Assembly (NCBI RefSeq): GCF_905163445.1
Contig: NC_053183.1
Location: 4,774,001-4,838,000, forward strand
Direction of reading: 5' to 3'
DNA from: Pararge aegeria
Lineage: Eukaryota; Arthropoda; Insecta; Lepidoptera; Nymphalidae
Length of the DNA: 64,000 nt
Shown: positions 10,533 to 21,590 of the stretch, piece after piece
Numbering within the stretch: the first letter of the stretch is position 1
How the letters are laid out: each line of letters starts with the position of its first letter
Position numbers and translations under genes: made by a program
Notes under the pieces: model-generated
What the model saw: the letters and a program-made list of their open reading frames with translations, nothing else
Database searches by the model: none
What the model was told of the DNA's origin: nothing

Positions 10533-12227
10533 TTTGAAATCTCGTGCAGTCAATAGAGCTGGGGATGCAAAGTGACTGACTTTAGACTTTTAGACTGGGG
10601 AGCCAGAATTAATCTGCATAAATATATACATATAAATGAAGTTTAATTATGGCGTTATCTAAACACGAATAAAAAGTTTGACAGTTCCTGTTCATATTCC
10701 CTCTATCATACACGTCTTGATCATTCTTCAATGACTTTGTATTCATTCCTAATTTAAAGGTAAAATAGGCGGAAACATCTGTTCCCATATTTTATTAAAG
10801 TTTTCAAAAGTTCACTAACGAATGTGAGGATAGTTTTATATAAAGCTGTATTTAACAATTTAAGCCATGTTTTAGCCGAGAAGGTTTATTGGAGGTACAT
10901 TCATAATTGTTAGTGCGTTCTATTCTAAAATATAATTTTCTTTATTGTTCTTCTATACGTAACGTTAGTTTTCAATTCAGGTTTTATTTAAGCCACATCC
11001 GTTATCCTCAATTCTTGTACAAAGTAGAATTATAGGACTTTGGCAGTGGCGAGGTGGACATCCATCGTGCTGGGACGTGCCACTGATTCACTGATAGTAC
11101 ACTTTCAATGTGTAAGTTTCTATTTACTTACCTACTTAAACTTGCATTCCATAGATAGATACTTAAATGACCATATTAATTTTTAAAAATATTACTAGCA
11201 ATTAATATTTTATATATTTCCTGACTGCCATACTATACACTATATATTTTTGGGTCAATTATATGAATGAGGTTTTAATCGTTGGCATCTTCACGTAGCA
11301 CGTTTAAGGGCATTACTTGAGCTACATGATTCATGCCAAATCTAAAATAGAGAAAATGCACACATATATATCTATATCGTATCTATAGATATCAAACATG
11401 TCAAATGGTGATTGAAACATGTGAAATGACCACTATTTGGTGCGAGCGTATTTTTTTTGGAAAAGCTTTTAGAGAAATGCCGAACTGGTCTTCATAAAAT
11501 TTTCTCCAAAACTTGTTTGCATCCTGGAGACGAAGTTAGTAATTTTTTACCCTGGAATAGACACTGGTTCTTCACTGGACAATTTCTACGGGGTTAAACG
11601 GCTATCTTTTCATGGCTTAGCAGCTAAAGTGATCTTGACAGAATTTTGCAGCGAAATTAGCTGCATCCTTGTGGACCTGTAGAAATAAAACAACTCCATT
11701 TTCTTGCCAACTCGAGGTATTTATGCTCTACCTATTTAGATCAGTGATAATGACAAAATGACCGCAAAGTCCCACGTTACAATAAAAGGATAACAATGTA
11801 ATGAAGCCGTCGAGAATCTTGCTGTCCACGTGTGTCTAATCATTTGATAATTACATCTATAACTACACTTGTAAATTAACAGTTACCCGCGATTTATCCG
11901 CGAACAATTATTTATATGTAAAACCCATCCCAAGGTACTTTCTCAAAAAAGCCTGTAGGTATTTTATTTTAAATTATTAGTTTCACTATAGATTTTAATT
12001 TACTGTCTGCATATACAGGAGTTTCATACAATCTCAGGTTAAAGAATCATTTATTTCTCTTAAAGAATAATTTACATATTCACTTACAGAGAAATCATAT
12101 TGAACTTATATTATTTGATTAGCAATCATTTATATTAAACTTATTATTAAGGTATACATATAAATTGTTAAAGGTCTACCCTCAAATACTTCGATAACCG
12201 TATGTTGCCATAAGCGGTATTACAACA
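10533..12227. other. AT-rich non-coding DNA
   Basis: No gene seen. At 11,048-11,090 a 43-bp stretch starts with CAGTGGCG and ends with GTGCCACTG, resembling hAT-type ends, but it is too short and imperfect to call. Confidence 0.45.
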
Positions 12228-12560
12228 TTACAACTGAGATAGTAGATTTTTCAGTTTGCGTTTGAAAATTGTAAACGACTTCGCATTTTTCACTTCCGTG
12301 GGCAATTTATTGTAGAGTTGTACCCCTTCAAATTTCACATTTCTTCGCCCGAGGCAGGTTCTAAGACGTGGAAGTAAAATATAGTCTCCTCTACGACTGA
12401 TTCTACTTTGCACTTGGTGTATTTTTGTAAATGTGATGTGTGTATGAATGGATTTGTTTAGAATTTTTCTTATTAATATGCAAGTACAGTATGTAGCTGT
12501 TTGATGTTCATAAGTTTTGTGATTTTGTGCAATCTTCCAACCCCATTTAAACCTTTTACC
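12228..12560 (-). pseudogene. LINE reverse transcriptase C-terminal remnant
   Basis: The frame from 12,413 down to 12,228 reads QSRISRRGDYILLPR and VQLYNKLPTEVKNA, followed by KRKLKNLL. This is the usual end of Jockey/CR1-type ORF2 proteins, the region of VQFYNKLP and FKxxxKxxL seen in copy B. Reading further upstream shows only broken frame. It lies head to head with the + strand RT fragment at 12,880. Confidence 0.6.
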
Positions 12561-12879
12561 TCTAAAGGGATGAAATAGGGTTGTAATTAAGCTATATTTT
12601 TACGTATTTTGAACTAACTTTTAGCATAGAACCCAAAAGGAATCTTTAAATATTAGTGTCACCAATTTTGAAAAACCTTATAATTTGATTATTTAAGGTT
12701 CAAAGCTCACAAGAACAGCTTGTCTCTAAAGAAAATTGTCCTAGATTTTGAAATCTTCTAATCCCCATTTTTAATAATATTAATTTCACCACCATAGAAT
12801 AAAAGGCACAGCACATAATTCAACTTTAATTTTGTGCAACTTTAAAATCCCAAAAGAGGAAATTAATGAATGAAAAACC

Positions 12880-13010
12880 TTGTATCGGTTTCAAACTTGG
12901 GGTCGTTCAGGGTTTTATTTTAAAACCTTTTCTGTTCCCCATTTACATTAATGACCTGAAGTTCTTTACTCAAGACGAAATAGTATTGTTTGTGTCTGAA
13001 AAAAAATAAA
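12880..13010 (+). pseudogene. LINE reverse transcriptase motif B remnant
   Basis: The + strand reads a degraded GVVQGFILKPFLFPIYINDL, equivalent to GVPQGSILGPFLFLIYINDL of copy B, then IVLFVSE where FADD would be. The catalytic motif C is lost. An old fragment. Confidence 0.6.
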
Positions 13011-13414
13011 GTTTAAATTAAACGTAAACTATGGAAATGTACAATAACATTCGAATAAGCCTTTAATATTCTAACACCTCCCAAGTTGTCAACACTCATG
13101 ATTGTAGCTATATGGGTGCCCACTGTCTATTGTATTCTAATAAGCATCTGTTTAGACATTAGATATAAGTTATAAATAATATCCTATAGCTATAACTATA
13201 CTCATTCATAACTTTAATGAAACCTATATAGGTAATATAGGTACGTATATAAATAACAAGTGTATTAGAAACTTTGAGTAATAATATACTACAAACTAGA
13301 GATGACCACGCTATGTCGCAAAATAAGTGAAATAGGTCTATCACCGGCACTTAAAAAACGTTTATGCATGATTTCATTTCATTCTTTTTTCGTTTGTTTA
13401 AATTAGCTCTTGGC

Positions 13415-13578
13415 GTCAATCTCACCTGCTGGTATGATGAATTCTAAGATGGTGACGGGCTAACCTGTTAAGGGTATATTAAACCTATACCCTAATCGAT
13501 TTCTACGCGACATAGCACCGCAATGATAATTCGCTTAGCGGCTTGCTTACTCGGTAGGGTGATAACTAGCCACATCTT
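13415..13578 (-). mobile_element. SINE fragment (CCTGGCGCAACGG type), body
   Basis: On the - strand this is the body of the type also seen at 62.8-63.1 kb: a GCCGCTAAGCGAAT-like block, a GGGTATAGGTTTAATA block, GGTTAGCCCG and CAGGTGAGATTG in the same order. The head is missing. Confidence 0.55.
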
Positions 13579-13579
13579 A

Positions 13580-13850
13580 GGGCATGCAAGAAGCACGTTC
13601 TGCAACATGCCGCCCTGTGTCCATCAATTTGAGGCATAGGTTTAAAGCCTCATGTTCATCTAGTTTATGTATCCTCTTTGCAACCAAAAATATTGTACCG
13701 TTGTTACAATTTCTCACATTTCAAAGTGGAATTTCATCAAATCTTATCTGCCAACCTTTTCGCCAACCTATATTTGTTGGTTCAATAATTTCTGTAAAAT
13801 AGTGATTATTCAGTCAGTGAGTGGTAGTATTATTGTAAAAAGCAACTACT
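13580..13850 (-). repeat. Unclassified dispersed repeat
   Basis: On the - strand it contains ACACAGGGCGGCATGTTGCA, matching CACAGGGCGGTGCTTTGCAG at 16,810 on the + strand, with flanking similarity (GAGGCTT...CCTA). Two copies of one family; the class is not clear. Two overlapping + frames here are chance frames. Confidence 0.5.
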
Positions 13851-13854
13851 AAGT

Positions 13855-13968
13855 TTCATGCGGCTCTTCTCGGTAGAAACTGCTTTCCAAACCGGTGGTA
13901 GAGTCACTACAAACAGACATACTTGAAGTTTCAAAAGTGCTTATAAAGTAGGTCTACTTTTATAATTA
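13855..13968 (+). mobile_element. LINE-2 family 3' end
   Basis: CGGCTCTTCTCGGTAGAA, then ACCGGTGGTAGAGTCACTAC and TTTCAAAAGTGCTTAT. This 3' UTR also ends the - strand LINE at 22,263-23,170 and appears alone at 27,058-27,165, 34,835-34,905, 38,815-38,895, 45,090-45,287 and 62,690-62,816. Confidence 0.65.
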
Positions 13969-14093
13969 TTTATTTTTTATTTCTTACAATCGGTATGTAG
14001 GGGAGGACATCAAGTCACATACCGATGAAACTGAAACTCCACTGAGTTTTTATGGACATTGCACGATCCTAATGTTAAAAGAAATTATAAAAT

Positions 14094-14393
14094 TTAACCG
14101 GGTATAAATACACCGCCAGCAGGTCGAGATACTGCACCATATAATGCAGTCCCACCGCCAGCTAGCAGGCGTATAGGCATAAACAGGTTGTACCCAGAAG
14201 AAGATATCAATATTCTTCCAATTTCTGAAAATACTCTTTGAAAACATTCTTTATATTCTATTCGGTGATCGGCTCCCAAATTGGTAAATTCAAGCAATTT
14301 TTGAAATATATGATTTTTTAATTTGAAATACCTACATATAGATTGACCACGTAATTTTGCAGGGCCGGACAGCTCTAGTACATTATTACTCAA
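14094..14393 (-). other. Unassigned 99-codon open frame
   Basis: On the - strand the frame ends in RLLAGGGTALYGAVSRPAGG then VFIPG and a stop. The Gly-rich end and lack of low-complexity runs look more protein-like than most chance frames here, but I recognise no family and see no clear splice sites. It may be the degraded end of a mobile-element protein. Confidence 0.25.
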
Positions 14394-14484
14394 TGATTAG
14401 AAATGGCCGGGTAAACGTAGTGAAAGGATCTAATAGAGACGTGAATGTACTCCCTTTCCGTTGATGGATGTGAGAGCTGCCTCG

Positions 14485-14725
14485 GATGGTGACACTGCCT
14501 CATTGGTCAATGCTAATGTTCGACTGCATATCGCGAGGTCTTAGGTTCGGTGACCATATCGGGTCAAAAGTTGATACATATTTCTTTGAAAAAAACTCAT
14601 TTCGGCACGCGGAGTTCGTTATGAAATAAGGGGTGTCTCGAAGATCACGTTAAGCACCCGGCTGCAGTTATTACAAACATATAAACAACATGTGATGGTG
14701 TGAAGAGTAGCCTTTAGTTACTAAT
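14485..14725 (+). mobile_element. tRNA-derived SINE, degraded
   Basis: CCTCATTGGTCAATGC resembles a box A region and TTAGGTTCGG a box B. The body then has a CTCGAAGATCACGTTAAGCAC block, which matches the CTCAGAGAACTCGTTAAACA region of the element at 32,184-32,484 and the fragment at 29,335-29,415. Confidence 0.5.
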
Positions 14726-14729
14726 GGGA

Positions 14730-16045
14730 GGGTATAAAAGTAAAACAAGACAAAATTATCCCATAAAAACACAACCGTAAAGGCGGGTTTTAAATGTTGG
14801 TTGAAAGAATAAAGGCATCGAAATTCAAGTCACTGTGAGGTTCAAAAGCTTTATTTGCATACCCATCAAATAACTTAAAAAACAAAAAAAATACGACATA
14901 CTAGGTATGTCCGAACTTAAAAAAAACTTATTCCAAATTCTAACTTATTTACATAATAATTTTAGTTAGGTTTCGTGAAGGTTTATGACCATATAGATGT
15001 GTTATTTATATCATAAACCGTCCATCATACATCGGTTATCGTAGTGGGTCTAAGTTATATATTACTTTATCTTTAGAAATAGCACAGCAGTGGACTTAGG
15101 ACGATAACTTGTTTTAGGAAAGGTCTTATGATGTTTTATTGTTTGGCTTTATGAACCTTATTTTGATTAAACCGATCTTATGAACCACAAAAAATTATCG
15201 AAATTCTAAATTCATTTCTTGGTCTTGTAGAAATAACAATTAGGGGTATGGGCTTAAAATTACCAGGTTAGCCCGCTTCCCTCTTTGACTGTAAAGTGAA
15301 CAAATATTTGAAAACTTTTGAAACCTCTAGTCTCTCTGTTAGAATTGTATCTACTACCGGTTTCACATCCGGATGCTACTGTTAACCAGCAAGTATAAAT
15401 ACAAAACGTCATAATCAATCATAATTGAACATTAATATTTTCCATAAGACGTTGCGATAGTGTGTAAGACACCTTACCTGTTAATGGGGGGGCATAAAAG
15501 GCGAACAAGAATCAATTAAAATGATTAATACAGTAGCTTCTTTTATTTTATATATTTAAGTTGATTCTTGCGTTAATTAATGAGTGTTAGTACTTAGTAC
15601 TAACTGTTAGCATCATCCATACCATATGATTAATTGGTTGTAGTCATTATTTTTAATTTGATTTCTTAAGGTTACTTATACACAATACGTGCTAAATAAG
15701 ACATGACCGTTGACCGTGATATACCATATAAGTAGTTAGGTTCTAAAATATTTATACAGTATACTGATGATAAAATCACAGGCGAAATTTAAAAAAAAAA
15801 ACAGTTAAGGCAATTATATTGTCAACGGCTATTAATAGCATGTATATACTTACTCATTTATTGTATGTTAAAGTATTTAAATATGTAAGTGTTGTTATTA
15901 TATACATTAGTTTATTTTAATATTTATTTATTATTTATATTATGTACTTTTGAGCTATTTGTGTACACTAGTTTATGAAGTTATTCGCATGTATGTATTT
16001 TAAATTTGTACCACCAGCAGTCTATTCTCCTCTTTTTTTTTTTCC
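14730..16045. other. AT-rich DNA with small repeat pieces
   Basis: 15,236-15,295 holds a scrap of the CCTGGCGCAACGG SINE body (TTAGGGGTATGG, AGGTTAGCCCGC). The rest shows no gene or family I recognise. Confidence 0.4.
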
Positions 16046-16054
16046 TAATTCAAA

Positions 16055-16187
16055 GGTTGCCTGGCAGAGATCGCTATTAAGCGATAAGGCCGCCTTTTGT
16101 ATTCTACTTCTTCCTATATGCTTCTGTTTTTAAAATATTTTGTATATGTTAATGTTGTGGTATACTAATAAAGAGCTTATTAATAAT
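16055..16187 (+). mobile_element. LINE 3' end, ATTC-tail family
   Basis: GGTTGCCTGGCAGAGATCGC, then AAGCGATAAGGCCGCC and a UTR ending in ACTAATAAAGAG. It directly abuts the Helitron-like element that follows. Confidence 0.65.
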
Positions 16188-16192
16188 AATAC

Positions 16193-16582
16193 TCTATATA
16201 TATAAAAGAGAAAGTGTGTGGGTATGTTCCGTATAGGCTCCGAAACGGCTGAACGATTTCAATGAAACTTTCAGGGAATCTCCGGATTGACCTGGCGAGT
16301 AATCCTGTAAAGTTTGGTGACGATCGGAACACTCCTATTTTTGAACTGTCAAACTGTCAAATACAGCTTTTATTTACTATGATGATATTCTATTGTTGGG
16401 TGTAAATTGGTGGAGATAATGATCTTCACCCGCTCGAGAAGAGAACAGAAGAGAAAGAATACGGAGAGAAATAAATGATTTAATATATTATGAGATTTAA
16501 ATTATAAATTTAATGATGTAAGTTTATTGTTTAAATAAAATAAAGCTAAATCTAGCCCGGCGAAGCGGGCTGGGTACGCTAG
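16193..16582 (+). mobile_element. Helitron-like non-autonomous element
   Basis: Starts TCTATATATATAAAAGAGAA and continues with the GTGTG...TCCGTATAGGCTCCG leader and an ATGAAACTTTCAGG block common in lepidopteran Helitrons. Near the 3' end a hairpin (AGCCCG at 16,554 pairing with CGGGCT at 16,666 minus 100, i.e. 16,666 is not used; the right arm is 16,566-16,571) stands 7 bases before CTAG at 16,579-16,582. A 5' TC, a 3' hairpin and a CTRR end are the established Helitron signature. No helicase is encoded. About 390 bp. Confidence 0.7.
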
Positions 16583-16589
16583 TAATAAA

Positions 16590-16880
16590 TAAATAAGGAC
16601 TTACAAATAAACGTGGAACAAAGTTGAAATGGTTACTCGTATTTAGTGTTATATTAGTAGTAGAGCTTATTGTGTGACAGAGTTCGCTTGGGGAGGTACT
16701 GCCGATAAGCTTATTTCTGCCGCTAAGCAGCATTACTGATACCAACTGGCGTCGTTGCTGATGTAATTACAGGCATATGAGGCTTATACCCTACACCTGC
16801 TATAATGGGCACAGGGCGGTGCTTTGCAGAACGTGACCCTGGCATAACCTGCGAAGTGATGCCGTGTTTAAGCTGTGGTT
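16590..16880 (+). repeat. Unclassified dispersed repeat
   Basis: 16,665-16,740 (AGAGCTTATTGTGTGACAGA, TTATTTCTGCCG) resembles 57,655-57,735, and 16,750-16,850 matches the - strand of 13,580-13,640. Class unknown. The - strand frame across this block is not a gene. Confidence 0.45.
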
Positions 16881-17039
16881 TCCACTCAGGTTGGCCCTTG
16901 TCAATTAAAACTATAAAAAATATTGAAGACTGACAAAGCTTAGCGTAACTATTCCGACCCCGCTAAATTTTAAAACCCGTAGAGTATGTTTATATGCTTG
17001 AACTTACTAGATTTTTAGGAACTACCATACCGGTGTGTT

Positions 17040-17545
17040 AAATAGATATATCTAGAACCTTCTCTATTTTTTCTTCTGCAGTCTTTTGAACCGTTTTGGT
17101 GTAGGGCTCCTTCAACATCCACTTCTCGCGACATTGAGCTGTGTGGATCTCATTAGAATAAGCTTCTTCACGGCGTCCTTCCATCGCATTTGTGGCCGTC
17201 CTTGAGGGCGCTTTTCTCCCCATGGCTTCCATTCGAGGAGACGTTTGCACCAATCATTCTCCCTACGAGTTATATGTCGGGAGCACGTCCATTATAACAT
17301 AATATGCGCTACTTTTCTTGTTACATCTGCAACTTTGCTTTGTTCTCAAAGCCATTTATTTGTCTAATTCCTCCCTCTTTTTCACACCCACCAGTTTCCT
17401 CTCCAGTGCCCTCTGGGGCACTTCTAATTTATTGATTATGACTCTGGTGAAGACCCAGGTTTCGGCACTATAAGTAAGCCCTGGTAGGATACACTGGTTG
17501 AAAATTCTGTCTTTTTGTTCAGCTGGGATTTTTATCTTACAAACA
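17040..17545 (-). pseudogene. RTE-type LINE ORF C-terminal remnant
   Basis: Read on the - strand from about 17,545 it gives KIPAEQKDRIFNQCILPGLT, a TYSAETWVFT-like block, a block resembling MERKLLGVK, and then a region like the RTE C terminus (MEGRREEAYSNEI). This order (CILP-LTYG-TW, then MERxxLG, then a WAGH region) is typical of RTE-clade elements. Several frameshifts; dead. Confidence 0.65.
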
Positions 17546-18319
17546 AAAAATAATTTGGAGTCGGCAGCCTACTTCCCTTACTCTTCTGTGAATTTCATTA
17601 CTTTGGTTTTCATTACCCATATTGACCTAGACACCACGTCTTAGCAATGAAATTCCACCATAATTTTGGCTGAGTTGGAGTAATTCTGAAGAATTAACAT
17701 CTGAAGATTTTAAATACGCTTATCTTAGAATAACTTGATAGGAGAAGTTACAAATCTGGGTTGGTTACAAAAACTGTTTTATATTAAGGTTCCATTAGGT
17801 AAAGTTCTGGTGGCCGCAGACATTCTTTTATGTATGCATAATTACAGTAGTGTTAGAATAGACCATCTGCATTCTTGTTCACGTAACGTACCTAACACCT
17901 ACACGTAAATTGTATTTGGAACTCCAAATTGTGAAAGTCCTATAAATTAATGTGGAGTGCTTTATGTTCTCTGACTTTTTTTACAAACGATAAAAAAGGT
18001 TGAATGGAATTATATAATGTAACGATTTAATCATAGTCAATTTTATCCGTGTCAGTTAGTTATTTAGATTAAATAATACCTTACTGTGAACATTACTTTC
18101 TATCGTCTAAGAATGTGATATGTAAGGTTCCTCACATCATATTACAATGATTGGACGGACTATGATATATTTTTAACTGTTACCCAAAACAGAGGTATTA
18201 ATTCGATACCTGGGTCTTATACCTATTTTATGCCGATTGTCAGGGTTTGGTACCTTAAAAGGAAAAAAAATACAGTTATGACCATAAACTTCGTTGTCCG
18301 CCAGTCAAGACCATTTCCT
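17546..18319. other. AT-rich non-coding DNA
   Basis: No gene, no repeat recognised. Confidence 0.45.
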
Positions 18320-18510
18320 CAAAAATGAATGAATGAATGAATGAATGAATACACTTTTATTGTACACCAAAGAAACAAAAAGTAGTTACAAAGATATAAA
18401 TACAATCAAGAGAGTACAATTTGGTGGCCTTATCGCTACATAGCGATTTCTTCCAGGCAACCAATGGCGTAAAAGGAAAAAACGTAAAAAAGAGGTAGGT
18501 GGTGCAATAA
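18320..18510 (-). mobile_element. LINE 3' end, ATTC-tail family
   Basis: On the + strand a (GAAT)n run at 18,326-18,350 is followed by ACACTTTTATTGTACACC, then GGCCTTATCGCTACATAGCG and TTCCAGGCAACCAATGGCG. It is the inverted form of the end at 16,055, with the tail repeat (ATTC)n on the - strand. Confidence 0.7.
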
Positions 18511-18545
18511 ATAAGATTTAAAAATTATACAAATATATAAATATA

Positions 18546-18549
<4 letters not shown>

Positions 18550-18585
<36 letters not shown>
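18550..18585. repeat. (TA)n microsatellite
   Basis: An uninterrupted TA run of about 17 units. Confidence 0.9.
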
Positions 18586-18590
<5 letters not shown>

Positions 18591-18825
18591 TATGAATAAA
18601 ATCAATTACCTCTTAGAGCTGAGAGAAAATCCTACTAATATGTGTGTGATAAAATCATACCTCAAAGCCACATATTCTGGCACCATCCAAAACCTTATAC
18701 TATAGGCACATACCCTTAACCTAGAATGAAGAAATTAAATTTAATAATTTCTTGATTCTTACTGTCATAAAACAGCATTTGATGACAAAATACGATATCA
18801 CACACAAAACTTATTTGTTGGAAAA

Positions 18826-18903
18826 CTAATCGCGAAATCCTAATCCTATATAATGTCAAATCCTAATGTAATGTAAAATCCTAATCCTAATCCTATATAA
18901 ATG
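18826..18903 (+). repeat. AATCCT-rich low-complexity stretch
   Basis: AATCCTAATCCTATATAATG and variants recur four to five times. It looks like a locally expanded simple repeat just before a SINE. Confidence 0.6.
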
Positions 18904-18919
18904 CGTAGGTGAGAATGTA

Positions 18920-19172
18920 ATTTTCTCTTTTCTGCGAGTTCGAATCACACCTCCAACTTTTAAGATATTAAAATATCACTTGGTTCAACGGTTAAGGAAA
19001 ACATCATGAGGAAGCATGCATGCCTACATAATGTTCTCAAAGGTATGTAAAGTCCACCAATCCGCACTGGGCCAGCGTGGTGGCCCACGGCCTTAACCCC
19101 TTCTCATTGTGGGAGGACACTCGTGCCTTGCAGTGGGCCGATAAATTGTTTCATATGATGATGATGATGAAA
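18920..19172 (+). mobile_element. SINE, GATGATGATG-tail type
   Basis: Box-B-like GAGTTCGAATCAC near 18,938, then TCCACCAATCCGCACTGGGC, GGCCTTAACCCCTTCTCATT, GTGGGAGGAC and a (GATGAT)n tail. The same body occurs at 37,625-37,985 (+) and on the - strand at 56,582, 58,090 and 59,085. Confidence 0.65.
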
Positions 19173-19529
19173 CTTTGACCTTCCAAGTCACTTTTCATAT
19201 CAATCACAATAATCAAATACGATTATTCTGTCACTGGATTGCTGTATAGTGAATAGGATCACTTCAGTAAATTGCCGTTAAACCGTTCAGTTTTGGAGTT
19301 GTTATAATTCTATATCTATTTTCGTCTGCTGCAATCAGTCAAATTGTCAGTTAGGTCATACGTATCTTGGATTAGAGGAAGCTGTGGACACAGACCTACG
19401 CACTTATAACAATTCCAGCCAATTGTGGTTCAGTTAGCGATATTTATATGTACTCCTACAATTCTACATTCCGCCGGTTTAGGTAGGTATAGGCAGTGGC
19501 GTGCATAGAGGGTATGCACAGTTTATGCA

Positions 19530-20815
19530 CTTTCAGTAAAATTTTTGAAAAACTTATTTTAAATCAGTTACTTGCCTATTTTCATAAGTATGATTTACTC
19601 CACGTTAAACAATTTGGTTTTACACGGGGTCGCTCAACTATCGACGCTGGTGTTGAGCTAATACATAATATATTTGAAGCTTGGGAGGAGTCACATGATG
19701 CACTTGGTGTGTTCTGTGATTTGTCTAAGGCGTTTGATTGTGTTGTACATGAAACGTTAGTCAGAAAACTACACCACTATGGAATTCAGGGTGTAGCTCT
19801 CGACTTGATTAGTTACTACTTGCGTGATAGGGTGCAAATGGTAGACGTTAATGGAAAGCGGTCTAATGGGTCATTTGTGAAAATTGGTGTTCCACAGGGT
19901 TCTATATTAGGACCTTTTCTATTCCTTATTTACATTAATGACCTGCCTTACCTTGTTAAGGACAATCACGGGATAGTATTGTTTGCTGATGATACATCAC
20001 TTATGTTCAAAATTAAGAGACGTGAATTAGCTTTAGACGATGTAAACAACTATCTCGCTAAAGTAGTACAATGGTTTGAAGCTAATAATTTGGTTTTAAA
20101 TGAAAATAAAACTAAGTGCATAAAATTCACATTACCAAATGTTAAACATGTAAAAACCACTATACTACTTAATAATGAGGAATTGAATCCGGTGGATACA
20201 ACAGTATTTCTAGGAATAACGTTAGATGCTAAACTTCAATGGGGCCCTCATGTAAATAATTTATCGAACAGGCTTAGTTCTGCTGCCTATGCAGTAAAGA
20301 AGATACGCCACCTGACAGACATAGAAACTGCTAGGCTAGTCTATTTTAGTTACTTTCACAGCATTATGTCATATGGAATTTTACTATGGGGTAATGCTGC
20401 TGATATTGGCACTATTTTCGTGCTGCAGAAGAAGGCTGTTCGTGCGATCTATAAAATGGGTCCGAGAGAGTCATTGAAAGATAAATTTAAAGACGTTAAA
20501 ATAATGACACTCTATAGCCAATACATATTTGAAAATTTAATGTATGTTCACAAAAATATATCAAAATTTAAAAGAAAATGTGACTGCAATAATTTGAACG
20601 TTAGAAGCAAAAATAAACTTGCAGTGCAGTATACTAGACTACACAAAATAAGCAATTCATTTAAAGGAAATTGTATACAATTTTACAATAAATTACCGGT
20701 TGATATCTTGGGGATGTCACTAAAGAAGTTCAAAGTTTGTATTAAGCGAAAGCTTATAGAAAAGTCCTATTATAGTATAAAGGATTACGTAAACGATAAA
20801 AAAGCTTGGGTGTAA
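19530..20815 (+). CDS. LINE copy B reverse transcriptase, N-terminally truncated
   Basis: An uninterrupted frame from the truncation point to the TAA at 20,813; an apparent GTG/ATG start at 19,496-19,514 comes from MITE sequence and is an artefact. Visible in order: TFSKIFEKLI, GFTRGRST, motif A FCDLSKAFD, motif B GVPQGSILGP with IYINDL, motif C VLFADDTSLM with both catalytic aspartates, NKTKCIKF (motif D), TVFLGITLD (motif E), then the SYGILLWGNA block and the C terminus ending DKKAWV. No RNase H domain. The endonuclease and first RT motifs are absent, so it cannot transpose alone. Compared with copy A the frame is clean, which shows recent insertion. Confidence 0.9.
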
Positions 20816-20829
20816 ACAATTGCTCTAAC

Positions 20830-21077
20830 CAGGTTGCTTCTTAAATATTTTCTAATGACAATGTGAGATGGTGATAACAAAAAGAACACCCGGCTAAGTT
20901 TGTTGTGGGCTTCTTCTTAGACCAGGGCGCGATTGGAACCCTCGTAGCTTTAGTTTTAAGTTTACGATTGTAGTTATCGCCATCACTACTCACTGCTATG
21001 TACACATTTTGTATATAATAACGCATCAAAAGTGCCATCTATGTGCCTATTTGAATAAAGATATATTTGACTTTGAC
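20830..21077 (+). repeat. LINE copy B 3' UTR and tail
   Basis: Near-identical to 3,490-3,735 of copy A. Contains GCTTCTTCTTAGACCAGG, GTGCCATCTATGTGCC, an AATAAAG signal, and a TTTGACTTTGACT tail that runs into the target duplication. Confidence 0.85.
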
Positions 21078-21324
21078 TTATGCAGATGATATAAAATGAT
21101 GAAAATCTTTTGTACGAGTTATAAATACTTAAGGGTAGGCTTTTTATAACTCTTACAATGCCTATCCTGAAGTTTTTTATAACTCGTATGCATGCATACA
21201 CTCTATGCACGCCAATTTATGATATTTACAACGGCATCGTTTGTAAAGCAAATAAAAAAAACATTCGATTGAATATCGTGAGATCTATTATCGAATCATA
21301 GTGCCAATTATTCACTCTAGAAAT

Positions 21325-21590
21325 CTTCATTGCCAGCTTTGGCGATGTTGCCCCTCTGTGTCTCAAATATTCTTCATTCAAGTTTTCTTGGTTTATGTCA
21401 TAAATATGGTGGCGGTAGATCAGACCTAAGTTCTCACCACATCTCCTCCGGCGGTTATCGTACGAGTAGACTAAGCAAATTTACCAGAGCAGTGTTCCTT
21501 TGCAACTACTGCCATCTACTGCGATCGCCAACCCGTCTGCCCAGCAGGGGGATTCTGGGCTAGATTTCCTAATGTAAGTATAAGCTTTTC
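21325..21590 (+). repeat. Unclassified repeat, old LINE end suspected
   Basis: Compositionally distinct from the flanks (CACATCTCCTCCGGCGG, AGTAGACTAAGCAAATTTAC, GCGATCGCCAACCCGTCTGC). I recall similar blocks as dispersed repeats in butterflies, but no second copy is in the window, so the call is weak. The 77-codon frame is not treated as a gene. Confidence 0.3.

Larger units (their letters stand above)
19530..21077 (+). mobile_element. Non-LTR retrotransposon copy B, 5'-truncated, nested
   Basis: Begins abruptly with CTTTCAGTAAAATT inside the RT region and ends in the TTTGACT tail. TTATGCA at 19,523-19,529 is repeated at 21,078-21,084, a 7-bp target-site duplication within the host MITE. 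Truncation at the 5' end with a preserved 3' end is what target-primed reverse transcription gives. Confidence 0.92.
19494..21215 (+). mobile_element. hAT-like MITE split by LINE copy B
   Basis: The left part, 19,494-19,529, begins CAGTGGCGTGCATAGAGGGT, identical to the first 20 bases of the intact MITE at 62,402. The right part, 21,078-21,215, resumes with TTATGCAGATGATATAAAAT and ends in TCTATGCACGCC, the inverted terminus, with the final bases mutated. Removing the LINE and one 7-bp TTATGCA restores an alignment with 62,402-62,603. No 8-bp target duplication is visible around this MITE. Confidence 0.85.

Noticed and set aside
11048..11090. Tiny hAT-like element
   Set aside because: Only about 43 bp, imperfect ends, no 8-bp duplication seen.
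16524..16745. 73-codon - strand frame
   Set aside because: Spans the Helitron-like end and an unrelated repeat.
19496..19529. Start of the 439-codon frame as a real N terminus
   Set aside because: The first codons are MITE sequence; the LINE begins at 19,530 after the target duplication.
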